Under the pieces are notes generated by a model that worked only from the letters and a program-made list of their open reading frames with translations, did no database searches and had not been told where the DNA came from. 64,000 nucleotides of DNA. Source: Lederbergia citri. GTDB lineage: Bacteria; Bacillota; Bacilli; Bacillales; Bacillaceae_C. The stretch's first letter is position 1; each line of letters begins with the position of its first letter. Shown here piece after piece: positions 54,577-64,000 of this stretch. Made by a program: the position numbers and the translations under genes. The stretch spans positions 478,342 through 542,341 of the forward strand of contig NZ_JAGYPG010000001.1 in assembly GCF_018343625.1 (NCBI RefSeq), in the 5' to 3' direction.

Positions 54577-55358
54577 AACAACGAATCATTACAGCAACGA
54601 TATTGATTGCTATATTTCTACCGATTGCTATACTAGGTGGAATTCCTTTCTTATTCCTAGCATACATAATGGCATCTATCGGATTATATGAACTTTTTCA
54701 AATGCGAAAACTTTCGATTTTTTCGTTCCATGGTTTAATATCTATTCTTTTACTATGGATCTTTTTATTGCCAAATCAATATTTTGAAGCTATTAATATT
54801 ACAGGGCTGTCAAAAATCGAATTGGCTTTTGCAGCTGTCTTAATATTTTTATCCTATACAGTTATTGTAAAAAATCATTTTACATTTGATGACGTAGGAT
54901 TTATCCTTTTATCCGTTTTATATATAGGTATTGGGTTCTTCTATTTTGTTCAAATTCGAGAAGAAGGGCTCGTTTATCTTTTTTATGCGCTATTTGTTGT
55001 ATGGGTAACAGATTCAGGAGCTTATTTTGCTGGAAGGAGATTTGGTAAGCGTAAATTATGGCCGGAGATCAGTCCTAATAAAACTGTTGAAGGATTTTTT
55101 GGCGGGATAGTATCTGGACTAGTTGTCGCCATTTTATTCATTCTCTTTTCTAATATTCAAATTCCAATTTTGCAATTAATAATTGTTACGATTATCATTT
55201 CTATTTTTGGACAAATGGGTGATTTGGCAGAATCTGCATTAAAGCGGCATTATGGGGTAAAGGATTCCGGAAATCTATTTCCAGGTCATGGAGGCATTCT
55301 TGACCGCTGTGATAGTTGGTTATTTGTATTGCCTTTACTCCATTTCTTAATATTTTAA
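54573..55358 (+). CDS. cdsA: Phosphatidate cytidylyltransferase
   Basis: CdsA, 261 aa, integral membrane enzyme making CDP-diacylglycerol from phosphatidate and CTP. Multiple hydrophobic helices; the signature near the C-terminus is [20 protein letters not shown] with [16 protein letters not shown], and [12 protein letters not shown] upstream. Starts in the uppS stop (ATGA). Confidence 0.97.
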   Translation: MKQRIITATILIAIFLPIAILGGIPFLFLAYIMASIGLYELFQMRKLSIFSFHGLISILLLWIFLLPNQYFEAINITGLSKIELAFAAVLIFLSYTVIVKNHFTFDDVGFILLSVLYIGIGFFYFVQIREEGLVYLFYALFVVWVTDSGAYFAGRRFGKRKLWPEISPNKTVEGFFGGIVSGLVVAILFILFSNIQIPILQLIIVTIIISIFGQMGDLAESALKRHYGVKDSGNLFPGHGGILDRCDSWLFVLPLLHFLIF

Positions 55359-55387
55359 TACAGATAATATTTTCGGGGAGCGAAACA

Positions 55388-56533
55388 ATGAAATACATAA
55401 GTTTGCTTGGCGCAACAGGTTCGATTGGCATACAAACTCTTGATGTTATACGGAATAATCCAGATAAATTTAAGCTATTAGCGATTTCTGCAGGGGAAAA
55501 TATCGAACTTGTAAGGAAAATAATTGCTGAGTTTAAACCGGAATTTGTTTCCGTACAATATAAGGATGACTTTGATAAATTAAAAACTGAGTATCCAAAA
55601 GAGATTACTTTTGGGTATGGTTCATCAGGATTAATGGAAACGGCTGTTTATCATAAGTCAGATGTACTTTTAAATGCAGTAATCGGAAGTGTGGGACTCA
55701 ATCCAACGTTGCAAGCGATTAGAGAAAAAAAGACAATCGCGCTTGCTAATAAAGAAACGTTAGTGACAGCTGGACATCTGGTTATGAGTCTTGCTAAGGA
55801 AAATCATGTTCCCATTATTCCCGTTGATAGTGAACATTCTGCTATTTATCAATGTTTGCAAGGGGAAAAGTGGACGAGTGTAAAGCGCCTTATCATAACT
55901 GCATCAGGCGGAAGTTTTCGAGATTATAAGCGTGAAGAACTAAAAAATGTTACATTAGAACAAGCGTTAAATCATCCAAATTGGTCGATGGGCTCCAAAA
56001 TAACGATAGACTCTGCTACAATGATGAACAAAGGGTTAGAAGTCATAGAAGCGCACTGGTTATTTGATAAACCGTACGAAAATATTGATGTTCTTTTACA
56101 TCGTGAAAGCATTATCCATTCTATGGTTGAATATGATGACAGCAGTATAATTGCACAATTAGGAACACCTGATATGAGAGTCCCCATTCAATATGCTCTT
56201 ACGTATCCAGAAAGGTGCCATTATCAGACAGACAATCGTCTTGATTTGGCTAAAATTGGACAGCTTCATTTTGAAGAAATGGACTTTGAGAGGTTTAGGT
56301 GTTTAGAATTTGCATATGAGGCGGGAAAAGCAGGGGGAACGTTGCCTACAGTCTTAAATGCGGCAAATGAAGTAGCCGTACACGCTTTTCTTTCAGGGAA
56401 AATATCGTTTCTATCTATTGAAGACTTGATTGAAAACGCACTTGCACGCCATACTATTATTAATAACCCCGACCTTGACACGATCCAAGAGGTTGATTCA
56501 GAAACACGGGGTTTTGTTAACTCACTAGTTTAA
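55388..56533 (+). CDS. dxr: 1-deoxy-D-xylulose 5-phosphate reductoisomerase
   Basis: Dxr/IspC, 381 aa, second step of the MEP isoprenoid pathway (NADPH, Mn/Mg). Rossmann start [18 protein letters not shown]; catalytic [14 protein letters not shown]; metal/substrate site [16 protein letters not shown]; and [27 protein letters not shown] 55388 follows GGGGAG by 7 bases; a longer start at 55316 would run through cdsA. Supplies isoprenyl units used by uppS two genes upstream. Confidence 0.97.
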   Translation: MKYISLLGATGSIGIQTLDVIRNNPDKFKLLAISAGENIELVRKIIAEFKPEFVSVQYKDDFDKLKTEYPKEITFGYGSSGLMETAVYHKSDVLLNAVIGSVGLNPTLQAIREKKTIALANKETLVTAGHLVMSLAKENHVPIIPVDSEHSAIYQCLQGEKWTSVKRLIITASGGSFRDYKREELKNVTLEQALNHPNWSMGSKITIDSATMMNKGLEVIEAHWLFDKPYENIDVLLHRESIIHSMVEYDDSSIIAQLGTPDMRVPIQYALTYPERCHYQTDNRLDLAKIGQLHFEEMDFERFRCLEFAYEAGKAGGTLPTVLNAANEVAVHAFLSGKISFLSIEDLIENALARHTIINNPDLDTIQEVDSETRGFVNSLV

Positions 56534-56566
56534 CGAAGAGCATTTTTCTTAAAGGAGGTTGTGTAA

Positions 56567-57829
56567 TTGAATACCGTTATTTCCTTTATCATTATTTTTG
56601 GGGCTCTCGTATTTTTTCATGAGCTGGGACATTTTATTTTCGCAAAGCGTGCAGGAATACTTGTAAGAGAGTTCGCGATTGGGTTTGGTCCGAAAATCTT
56701 TTCATACAAGAAAGGTGAAACGGTTTATACGATCCGTCTTTTGCCTATAGGCGGGTTTGTAAGAATGGCCGGGGAGGATCCGGATATACCGGAGATAAAA
56801 CCTGGACATCGGATTGCTATCCAATTTGATCATAGTGAGAAGGTCAATAAAATTATTTTATCTGGTAAAAATCGTTATCCAAATGTCAAAATGGTTGAAG
56901 TTGAAAAGGCTGATTTAGAACATCGTCTTTTCATTAGAGGATATGAAGAAGGGGATGAGGATCACCTTCAAACATTTGCCGTTTCTCGAGAAGCGGTTGT
57001 TGTTGAAGATCAGGTTGAAACACAGATTGCTCCATGGGATCGTCAATTTGCTTCAAAAAAATTAAGTGCAAGAGCTATGACAATTTTTGCAGGTCCATTG
57101 TTTAATTTTATATTGGCAATTGTCGCGTTTACGATGATTGGTATTATCCAAGGAGTACCTTTGGAAGAGGCTAAGCTCGGTAATGTGCTTTCAGATAGCG
57201 CCGCACAAGAAGCTGGATTAAAACAAGGTGACCTTGTATTAAGTATCGATGGGGCAGAAGTGAATACTTTTACAGATATGACAACGATTGTCCGCGCACA
57301 TCCAGATGAGGAGCTTGTTTTTACAGTAGAACGTAACGGTAAAACGTTGGACATCCCTGTAACTCCGAAACGAATTGATGAAGATACAGGAGAAATAGGT
57401 TTAATCGGTGTCCAATCATATTTGGATAAATCTTTTTCTAAAGTTGCTGTTAGCGGTTTTGTAGAGACTTATCATTGGACAATAAAAATTTTCGAATTGC
57501 TCGGACAATTAGTTATTGGCAAATTTTCCATTGATATGCTTTCGGGGCCAGTAGGGATATATAAGTCCACAGAAGAAGTTGCAAAAGCAGGTATTCTTTA
57601 TTTAATGAAATGGACTGGACTATTAAGCATAAATTTAGGAATTATGAATCTATTGCCGATTCCGGCGCTTGATGGCGGGCGACTCTTATTTTTCGGTGTA
57701 GAAGCTGTAAGAGGGAAGCCTATTGATCGTCATAAAGAAGGAATGGTTCATTTTATCGGATTCGCACTATTGATGGTATTAATGATTGTTGTTACATGGA
57801 ATGATATTCAGCGCTTTTTTATTAATTAA
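56567..57829 (+). CDS. rseP: Site-2 zinc metalloprotease RseP (RasP/YluC)
   Basis: Intramembrane protease, 420 aa, that degrades RsiW and FtsL in B. subtilis. Zinc site HELGH (His18, Glu19, His22) in the first membrane helix; a PDZ domain about residues 190-275 (LSDSAAQEAGLKQGDLVLSIDG); the third ligand region NLGIMNLLPIPALDGGRLLF; last membrane helix at the C-terminus. TTG 56567 follows AAAGGAGG by 8 bases. Confidence 0.97.
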   Translation: MNTVISFIIIFGALVFFHELGHFIFAKRAGILVREFAIGFGPKIFSYKKGETVYTIRLLPIGGFVRMAGEDPDIPEIKPGHRIAIQFDHSEKVNKIILSGKNRYPNVKMVEVEKADLEHRLFIRGYEEGDEDHLQTFAVSREAVVVEDQVETQIAPWDRQFASKKLSARAMTIFAGPLFNFILAIVAFTMIGIIQGVPLEEAKLGNVLSDSAAQEAGLKQGDLVLSIDGAEVNTFTDMTTIVRAHPDEELVFTVERNGKTLDIPVTPKRIDEDTGEIGLIGVQSYLDKSFSKVAVSGFVETYHWTIKIFELLGQLVIGKFSIDMLSGPVGIYKSTEEVAKAGILYLMKWTGLLSINLGIMNLLPIPALDGGRLLFFGVEAVRGKPIDRHKEGMVHFIGFALLMVLMIVVTWNDIQRFFIN

Positions 57830-57858
57830 ATATAGTGTTATAAGATGAGGTGCTAAGT

Positions 57859-59559
57859 TTGAGACAAAGTATGACATTAATCCCTACTCTTCGTGAGGTA
57901 CCTGCTGATGCGGACATTAAAAGTCATCAGCTCCTCCTTAGAGCGGGTTTCATTAGACAAACCGCAAGTGGAGTTTATACGTATATGCCGCTTGCAAAAA
58001 GAACGTTGGATAAGATTGAAAGAATTATACGCGAAGAAATGGACAATGCAGGTGCGGCTGAATTACTAATGCCTGCATTGCAACCTGCTGAACTTTGGCA
58101 AGAATCCGGACGTTGGTATACTTATGGTGATGAATTAATGCGTATGCATGATCGACATGGAAGAGACTTTGCATTAGGGGCAACTCATGAAGAAGTTATT
58201 ACAAGTATTGTAAATGATGATGTTCCATCGTACAAGCGACTTCCACTCACACTTTATCAAATTCAAACGAAGTTTAGAGATGAGAAAAGACCAAGATTCG
58301 GCTTATTGCGTGGCCGTGAGTTTATTATGAAGGACGCATATTCATTCCATACATCTGCCGAAAGCTTAGACGATGTGTACAATAAAATGTATAAAGCTTA
58401 CATGAATATTTTTACGCGATGTGGTCTGGATTTTAGAGCAGTACTAGCAGACTCGGGAGCTATTGGCGGAAAGGATACGCAAGAATTTATGGTTCTTTCA
58501 GAAATTGGCGAAGATACAATTGCTTATTCAGATTCATCCGACTATGCAGCTAATATTGAAATGGCCGAGTGTGTAATTGAGTATGTAAGACCTGCAGAGG
58601 AAGAAAAAGAGTTAGAAAAAATCGCCACTCCAAATCAAAAAACGATTGCTGAAGTGTCATCATTTTTTAATGTTGAACCACAGAATTGCATAAAGTCATT
58701 AGTTTTTAAAATAGACGATGAACCTGTAATGATACTTGTTCGTGGAGATCACGATGTCAATGACATTAAAGTGAAAAATGTATTGAATGCTAAAACTGTT
58801 GAACTTTGTGATCAAAAGGAAACCGAAGAAATATTAGGGTGTCCTACTGGTTCTCTAGGTCCTAGCGGCTTAGAGGGTAAAATAAAGGTATATGCGGATT
58901 ACGCAGTAAAGGCATTAGTCAATGCTGTTTGCGGAGCCAATGAAGATGGCTTCCATTTCGTAAATGTAAATCCAGGCAGAGATTTCGAAGTTGAAAATTA
59001 TGCCGATTTTAGATTTATCATGGAAGGTGATCCTTCACCAGACGGAAATGGAACGATACGGTTTGCTCGCGGAATTGAGGTCGGGCATATCTTCAAACTA
59101 GGGACCAGATATAGCGAAGCAATGGATGCAAATTATTTAGATGAAAACGGACGAGCTCAACACTATATTATGGGTTGTTATGGTATAGGAGTTTCACGTA
59201 CATTGTCTGCTATTGCAGAACAGTTTAATGATGAAAATGGCCTTGTTTGGCCAACAAACATTGCACCTTATCATGTTCATGTAATCCCTGTTAATATGAA
59301 AGACCAAGACCAGGTATCCCTCGCTGAAGAACTCTATGAATTATGTAAAACAAATCGATATGATGTTTTACTAGATGATCGTTCAGAAAGACCTGGTGTT
59401 AAGTTCAAAGATTCAGATTTAATTGGTCTGCCAATCCGTGTTACGATTGGAAAACGCGCCAGCGAAGGTATCGTTGAAGTAAAAGTAAGAAAAACAGGTG
59501 AATCATTTGAAGTGGATAAAGCTGAATTGCTGCCACTAATCAACAATTTATTAAAATAA
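57859..59559 (+). CDS. proS: Prolyl-tRNA synthetase
   Basis: Class IIa synthetase, 566 aa, bacterial type with a YbaK-like editing insertion (about residues 235-385). Motif 2 [27 protein letters not shown]; motif 3 [18 protein letters not shown]-terminal anticodon domain with [23 protein letters not shown] 57859 ([18 protein letters not shown]) is 6 bases after GAGGTG; GTG 57850 lies inside that site. No T-box leader in the 29-base gap from rseP. Confidence 0.98.
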   Translation: MRQSMTLIPTLREVPADADIKSHQLLLRAGFIRQTASGVYTYMPLAKRTLDKIERIIREEMDNAGAAELLMPALQPAELWQESGRWYTYGDELMRMHDRHGRDFALGATHEEVITSIVNDDVPSYKRLPLTLYQIQTKFRDEKRPRFGLLRGREFIMKDAYSFHTSAESLDDVYNKMYKAYMNIFTRCGLDFRAVLADSGAIGGKDTQEFMVLSEIGEDTIAYSDSSDYAANIEMAECVIEYVRPAEEEKELEKIATPNQKTIAEVSSFFNVEPQNCIKSLVFKIDDEPVMILVRGDHDVNDIKVKNVLNAKTVELCDQKETEEILGCPTGSLGPSGLEGKIKVYADYAVKALVNAVCGANEDGFHFVNVNPGRDFEVENYADFRFIMEGDPSPDGNGTIRFARGIEVGHIFKLGTRYSEAMDANYLDENGRAQHYIMGCYGIGVSRTLSAIAEQFNDENGLVWPTNIAPYHVHVIPVNMKDQDQVSLAEELYELCKTNRYDVLLDDRSERPGVKFKDSDLIGLPIRVTIGKRASEGIVEVKVRKTGESFEVDKAELLPLINNLLK

Positions 59560-59594
59560 TTGGTTTAGTAAAATTGTTTTTGAAAAGCCGTTCA

Positions 59595-59616
59595 GTTGAT
59601 TGGAACGGAAATCAAC
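59595..59616 (+). repeat. Minimal family B remnant
   Basis: A 22-base near-palindrome: GTTGATTGGAACGG joined to AAATCAAC. It equals the two outermost ends of family B joined, with the whole interior gone. Lies 36 bases after proS. Confidence 0.45.
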
Positions 59617-59652
59617 TTACTAGTTTTAAAAAAGCAAATTAATAAAAATATA

Positions 59653-59796
59653 GGGGCCGGGACATAACTAAAACAAACAAACCTAAAACCGAAAAATAAT
59701 CTTTCTAAGCGAAGTATATTTCCGGAGCGGGTATATACACTAACTAACTTATTGTTCGGATTTATCTTTGACTAATATAGTTATGACCCAGGCCCT
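59653..59796 (+). repeat. Long imperfect inverted repeat upstream of polC
   Basis: GGGGCCGGGACATAACTA at the left pairs with TAGTTATGACCCAGGCCC at the right (one bulge, one mismatch), and inside AAACCGAAAAATAA faces TTATTGTTCGGATTT. The element is about 144 bp with a possible extended hairpin. Resembles GGGCCGGGACATAACT-type intergenic repeats of Bacilli. It may end the proS transcript but has no distinct T-run. It fills most of the proS-polC gap. Confidence 0.6.
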
Positions 59797-59821
59797 TCCT
59801 TCATGGGAGGCAGATGTGGCA

Positions 59822-62800
59822 ATGAATCCCGCCGAAAAAAAAGAGAGATTTCAGTTGCTTCTGCAACAACTTGGCTTAACTGATGATGCATTTGTTCAAT
59901 ATTTTAATAATGCAGAAATATCAAAGCTTATAATAGATCGATCTAAAAAACAATGGCATTTTTCCTTCATGTTTGAAAAAATCATTCCGCATAATGTGTT
60001 TTCTACATTTTCTAATCATCTTCAAAAATCTTTTCAACATATTGCTTCTGTTAGTTTTGTAGTTGAAACAAAAGATACCGTTCCTACTGAGGAACTTATT
60101 ATAGACTATTGGAATGGATGCGTTCAGGAAATAGACGGCATCTCTCCTATGCTATTAACCTTATTAAACGAACAAACTCCTACAATAAATGGGAACAAAT
60201 TGATTATCCGCACACGAAATCACACAGAAGCTGAGACGTTAAAGTCAAAATATGGTGGAATCATTCTTAATGTATACAAAAGTTTTGGCTTTCCTCCACT
60301 CCAATTTGATACAGAGGTAAGTGAAGAACAGCAATCCGAGGAAGTCCAAAGAATCATTGAGGCAAATAGAAAAGAAGATGAGGAAAGGGCTAGACAAGCC
60401 ATTGTTGATATGCAACGGACGGATGCGGAAAAAGAAAAAAATAATGGTGAATCCTCAGGACCACTTATCATTGGTCTTACCATTAAAAACGATGATGAAA
60501 TCAAAAAGATTGAAGATATTGTTGATGAAGAAAGAAGAATTGCGATAGAAGGATATATTTTTGATGCTGAAATTAGAGAACTTAGGAGCGGACGTTCCCT
60601 TTTAACGTTTAAAATGACTGATTATACAGATTCCATATTAGTAAAAATGTTTTCAAGAGATAAAGAAGATGCAGAGATGCTCAATATGGTTAAAAAGGGA
60701 ATGTGGGTTAAAGCACGTGGGAGCGTACAAAATGATACATTTGTTCGCGACTTAGTCATGATTGCTAATGATATTAACGAAGTAAAGCCAAAAACACGTA
60801 AAGATTTGGCAGGAGAAAGCGAAAAACGTGTTGAATTGCATCTTCATTCTCCTATGAGTCAAATGGATGCTGTAACTTCAATATCGAACTATGTTGCCCA
60901 AGCAAAGAAATGGGGGCATAAAGCGATTGCGATTACGGATCATGCCGTCGTACAATCTTTTCCCGAGGCTTATAGTGCAGGCAAAAAAAATGATATAAAA
61001 ATCCTTTATGGATTAGAAGCAAATTTAATTGATGACGGCGTTCCGATTGCCTACAATAGTGATCACCGACTTCTCGAAACAGCTGAATATATCGTGTTTG
61101 ACGTAGAAACTACTGGTCTATCAGCCATTTACGATACAATTATAGAACTTGCAGCAGTCAAAATCAGAGATGGTGAAGTTGTAGATAAATTCGAAAGCTT
61201 TGCTAATCCGCATCATCCTTTATCTGCTACAACAATTGAATTAACTGGTATTACCGATGATATGGTTAAAGATGCGCCGGAAGTAGACGATATGCTTCAG
61301 AAATTTTACGAATGGTCAGAAGATGCCGTCTATGTGGCTCATAATGCAACATTTGATATGGGTTTTTTAAACACTGGGTTCCAAAAAATAGGAATTGGAA
61401 AATCAAAAAATCCTGTAATCGACACGTTAGAGCTTGCTAGATTTCTATATCCTGAATTTAAGAATCATCGTTTAAATACGTTGGCAAAAAAATTCGATAT
61501 TGAATTGACACAGCATCATCGCGCTATTTATGATGCCGAGGCGACTGGATTTTTATTTTTAAAAATGTTAAAAGATGCCAAGGAAAAGGGCATAGAATAT
61601 CATGATCAATTCAACGATTTTATGGGTGAAGGCGATGCGTATAAGCGGGCAAGACCAAGCCATTGTACGTTGTTGGCAAAAAACGAAATAGGATTGAAAA
61701 ACATATTTAAGCTCGTATCTATTTCTCACATGAACTACTTTTATCGGGTTCCTAGAATCCCAAGATCGGTACTTGAAAAACATCGCGAGGGGATTCTTAT
61801 CGGTTCTGGGTGCGATAAAGGAGAAGTCTTCGAAGCAATGATGCAAAAAGGTCAAGCTGAAGCAGAGAAAGCAGCAGCCTTTTATGATTATCTTGAAGTT
61901 CATCCTAAATCTGTCTATGCCCCATTGATTGAAATGGAGCTTGTAAGAAATGAAAACGACCTAGAGGATATTATTAAAAATATGGTCAGCATGGGAGATA
62001 AACTAAATATTCCTGTCGTCGCCACTGGAAATGTCCATTATTTGAATGAAGAAGATAAAATTTACCGGAAAATCTTAATTTCCTCACAGGGTGGAGCAAA
62101 TCCTTTAAATAGGCATGAATTACCAGATGTCCATTTTAGAACGACAAACGAGATGCTTTCTGAATTTTCCTTTTTAGGAAAAGCGGACGCAAAGAAAATA
62201 GTTGTCGAAAATTCGAATTTGATTGCGGATATGATTGAAGTCATTAAACCAATTAAAGACGATCTTTATACACCGAAAATTGAAGGTGCTGAAGAGGAAA
62301 TACGGACGATGAGCTATGAGATGGCAAAAAGCATCTATGGTGATCAACTCCCAGAAATTATAGAAGCAAGATTAGAAAAAGAATTAAACAGCATCATTGG
62401 ACATGGGTTTGCCGTTATTTATCTCATATCTCATAAACTTGTAAAAAAATCATTGGATGATGGCTACTTAGTAGGTTCCCGGGGATCAGTTGGATCCTCA
62501 TTCGTTGCTACAATGACAGAAATAACCGAAGTAAATCCACTGCCACCCCATTATGTTTGTCCGAATTGTAAGCACTCGGAGTTTTTTGATGATGGATCGG
62601 TTGGTTCAGGATTTGATTTGCCTGATAAAGATTGTCTACAATGTGGAACAGCATATAAAAAAGATGGCCACGATATTCCGTTTGAAACTTTTCTTGGTTT
62701 TAAGGGAGATAAAGTACCGGATATTGATTTGAATTTTTCAGGTGAATATCAGCCTCAAGCACATAATTATACAAAGGTTCTCTTCGGGGAAGATTATGTT

Positions 62801-64000
62801 TATCGTGCTGGTACAATTGGAACCGTTGCGGAAAAAACGGCTTTCGGCTACGTAAAAGGATACGCGCAAGATAATAATCTTCACTTGCGAAGTGCCGAAA
62901 TCGATCGTTTAGTCCAAGGCTGTACTGGTGTAAAAAGAACGACAGGGCAGCACCCAGGCGGGATTATTGTTGTTCCGGATGATATGGAAATTTTTGACTT
63001 TTCACCGATTCAGTATCCGGCTGATGATAGTGGTTCAGAATGGAGAACAACCCATTTTGACTTTCATTCGATCCACGATAATTTATTAAAACTTGATATT
63101 CTAGGTCACGATGATCCTACTGTTATAAGAATGCTGCAGGATTTAAGCGGGATTGATCCAAAAACGATACCAACCGATGATCCCGAAGTAATGAAAATAT
63201 TTAGCGGGACGGAATCTCTAGGTGTAACAGAGGAACAAATTATGTGTAAAACGGGTACTCTCGGTATACCTGAATTTGGAACTAGATTTGTTCGCCAAAT
63301 GTTAGAAGATACTAAACCGACAACATTTTCGGAGCTTGTGCAAATCTCTGGCTTGTCACATGGTACAGACGTTTGGCTTGGTAACGCACAGGAACTCATT
63401 CATAACAAAACTTGTACACTATCAGAGGTTATTGGTTGTCGTGATGATATTATGGTTTATTTAATATACCAAGGGCTTGAGCCTTCACTTGCATTTAAAA
63501 TCATGGAATCAGTCCGAAAAGGGAAAGGCCTCACTCCGGAATGGGAAGACGAAATGAGGAAGAACAGTGTTCCTGAATGGTATATCGATTCGTGCAAAAA
63601 AATAAAATATATGTTTCCAAAGGCTCACGCAGCTGCATATGTATTAATGGCTGTAAGGATTGCCTACTTTAAAGTGCATCACCCATTGTATTATTACGCC
63701 GCTTATTTCACCGTAAGAGCAGAAGATTTTGATTTAGAAGCAATGGTTAGAGGTTCGCAAACAATCCGAGCTAAAATTGAGGAAATTAATATGAAGGGTC
63801 TAGACGCTTCTCCAAAAGAAAAAAGCTTACTAACTGTGTTGGAACTTGCTTTGGAAATGTGTGAAAGAAATTTTAAATTTAAACGCGTAGATCTTTATCG
63901 ATCAAGTGCCACACAGTTTATTATTGATGGAGACGCCTTAATTCCTCCGTTTAATTCAATACCAGGTTTAGGAACGAATGCTGCGTTAAACATCGTAAAA
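59822..64000 (+). CDS. polC: DNA polymerase III PolC-type alpha subunit (3' end outside window)
   Basis: Replicative polymerase of Firmicutes. The frame is open from 59,822 to the last base: 1,393 codons of about 1,437, so some 44 C-terminal residues are missing. Domains: N-terminal tau-binding region, OB fold (about 215-330), [18 protein letters not shown] near 337, DEDD exonuclease [11 protein letters not shown] near 425 with [12 protein letters not shown], zinc module [10 protein letters not shown]...CLQCG near 912-940, and catalytic [11 protein letters not shown] with Asp967 and Asp969. ATG 59822 is 11 bases after GGGAGG; an in-frame GTG at 59816 with 5 bases spacing is equally possible. 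Confidence 0.97.
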   Translation, partial: MNPAEKKERFQLLLQQLGLTDDAFVQYFNNAEISKLIIDRSKKQWHFSFMFEKIIPHNVFSTFSNHLQKSFQHIASVSFVVETKDTVPTEELIIDYWNGCVQEIDGISPMLLTLLNEQTPTINGNKLIIRTRNHTEAETLKSKYGGIILNVYKSFGFPPLQFDTEVSEEQQSEEVQRIIEANRKEDEERARQAIVDMQRTDAEKEKNNGESSGPLIIGLTIKNDDEIKKIEDIVDEERRIAIEGYIFDAEIRELRSGRSLLTFKMTDYTDSILVKMFSRDKEDAEMLNMVKKGMWVKARGSVQNDTFVRDLVMIANDINEVKPKTRKDLAGESEKRVELHLHSPMSQMDAVTSISNYVAQAKKWGHKAIAITDHAVVQSFPEAYSAGKKNDIKILYGLEANLIDDGVPIAYNSDHRLLETAEYIVFDVETTGLSAIYDTIIELAAVKIRDGEVVDKFESFANPHHPLSATTIELTGITDDMVKDAPEVDDMLQKFYEWSEDAVYVAHNATFDMGFLNTGFQKIGIGKSKNPVIDTLELARFLYPEFKNHRLNTLAKKFDIELTQHHRAIYDAEATGFLFLKMLKDAKEKGIEYHDQFNDFMGEGDAYKRARPSHCTLLAKNEIGLKNIFKLVSISHMNYFYRVPRIPRSVLEKHREGILIGSGCDKGEVFEAMMQKGQAEAEKAAAFYDYLEVHPKSVYAPLIEMELVRNENDLEDIIKNMVSMGDKLNIPVVATGNVHYLNEEDKIYRKILISSQGGANPLNRHELPDVHFRTTNEMLSEFSFLGKADAKKIVVENSNLIADMIEVIKPIKDDLYTPKIEGAEEEIRTMSYEMAKSIYGDQLPEIIEARLEKELNSIIGHGFAVIYLISHKLVKKSLDDGYLVGSRGSVGSSFVATMTEITEVNPLPPHYVCPNCKHSEFFDDGSVGSGFDLPDKDCLQCGTAYKKDGHDIPFETFLGFKGDKVPDIDLNFSGEYQPQAHNYTKVLFGEDYVYRAGTIGTVAEKTAFGYVKGYAQDNNLHLRSAEIDRLVQGCTGVKRTTGQHPGGIIVVPDDMEIFDFSPIQYPADDSGSEWRTTHFDFHSIHDNLLKLDILGHDDPTVIRMLQDLSGIDPKTIPTDDPEVMKIFSGTESLGVTEEQIMCKTGTLGIPEFGTRFVRQMLEDTKPTTFSELVQISGLSHGTDVWLGNAQELIHNKTCTLSEVIGCRDDIMVYLIYQGLEPSLAFKIMESVRKGKGLTPEWEDEMRKNSVPEWYIDSCKKIKYMFPKAHAAAYVLMAVRIAYFKVHHPLYYYAAYFTVRAEDFDLEAMVRGSQTIRAKIEEINMKGLDASPKEKSLLTVLELALEMCERNFKFKRVDLYRSSATQFIIDGDALIPPFNSIPGLGTNAALNIVK

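Noticed and set aside
57830..57858. T-box riboswitch before proS
   Set aside because: Only 29 bases separate rseP and proS, far too short for a T-box leader.
60321..60548. 75-codon + strand frame within polC
   Set aside because: Lies entirely in the polC coding sequence in another frame; lysine-rich shadow of the acidic linker region.

Overview
The window is a core-chromosome segment of a low-GC, endospore-former-type Firmicute of the Bacillaceae. Gene order and protein sequences closely follow the Bacillus subtilis smc-to-polC region. All genes are on the + strand. I could not fix the species; protein sequences are Bacillus-like throughout but diverge enough that B. subtilis itself is excluded. 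There is no rRNA, tRNA, prophage, insertion sequence or CRISPR array.

Layout. 1-5.3 kb: chromosome organisation and protein targeting (smc 3' end, ftsY, ylxM, ffh). 5.6-10.9 kb: ribosome and RNA maturation (rpsP, khpA, ylqD, rimM, trmD, rplS) followed by a type I signal peptidase, the ribosome-assembly GTPase rbgA and rnhB. 10.9-12.5 kb: ylqG/ylqH, a pair resembling the C-terminal parts of flagellar FliK and FlhB. 12.6-18.3 kb: succinyl-CoA synthetase (sucCD), dprA, topA. 18.8-22.6 kb: xerC-hslV-hslU-codY. The tRNA methyltransferase gene trmFO, which lies between topA and xerC in B. subtilis, is absent here; the gap holds a repeat element.

23.1-50.1 kb is a complete fla/che operon of 31 genes: rod (flgB, flgC, fliE), MS-ring and switch (fliF, fliG, fliM, fliY), export apparatus (fliH, fliI, fliJ, fliO-P-Q-R, flhB, flhA), hook (fliK, flgD, flgE), flhF/flhG, the chemotaxis set cheY, cheB, cheA, cheW, cheC, cheD, then sigD, a small unknown gene and swrB. 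CheB lacks its receiver domain. 50.2-64 kb: rpsB, tsf, pyrH, frr, uppS, cdsA, dxr, rseP, proS and polC, which runs off the right edge.

The long intergenic gaps are not empty. Four of the five gaps over 300 bases contain copies of one palindromic repeat family (family A, about 120-245 bp); the fifth, and several shorter gaps, contain decayed copies of a second family (family B). Both families sit at operon borders. Clear SigA-type promoters can be read for ylxM-ffh, rplS, sucC, topA, xerC and rpsB.

I found no clearly new multi-gene system. The observations I consider most worth checking are: a Shine-Dalgarno sequence separated from the swrD start codon by a perfect 9-bp stem-loop; a receiver-less CheB; a probable AUU start for dprA; and the missing trmFO.
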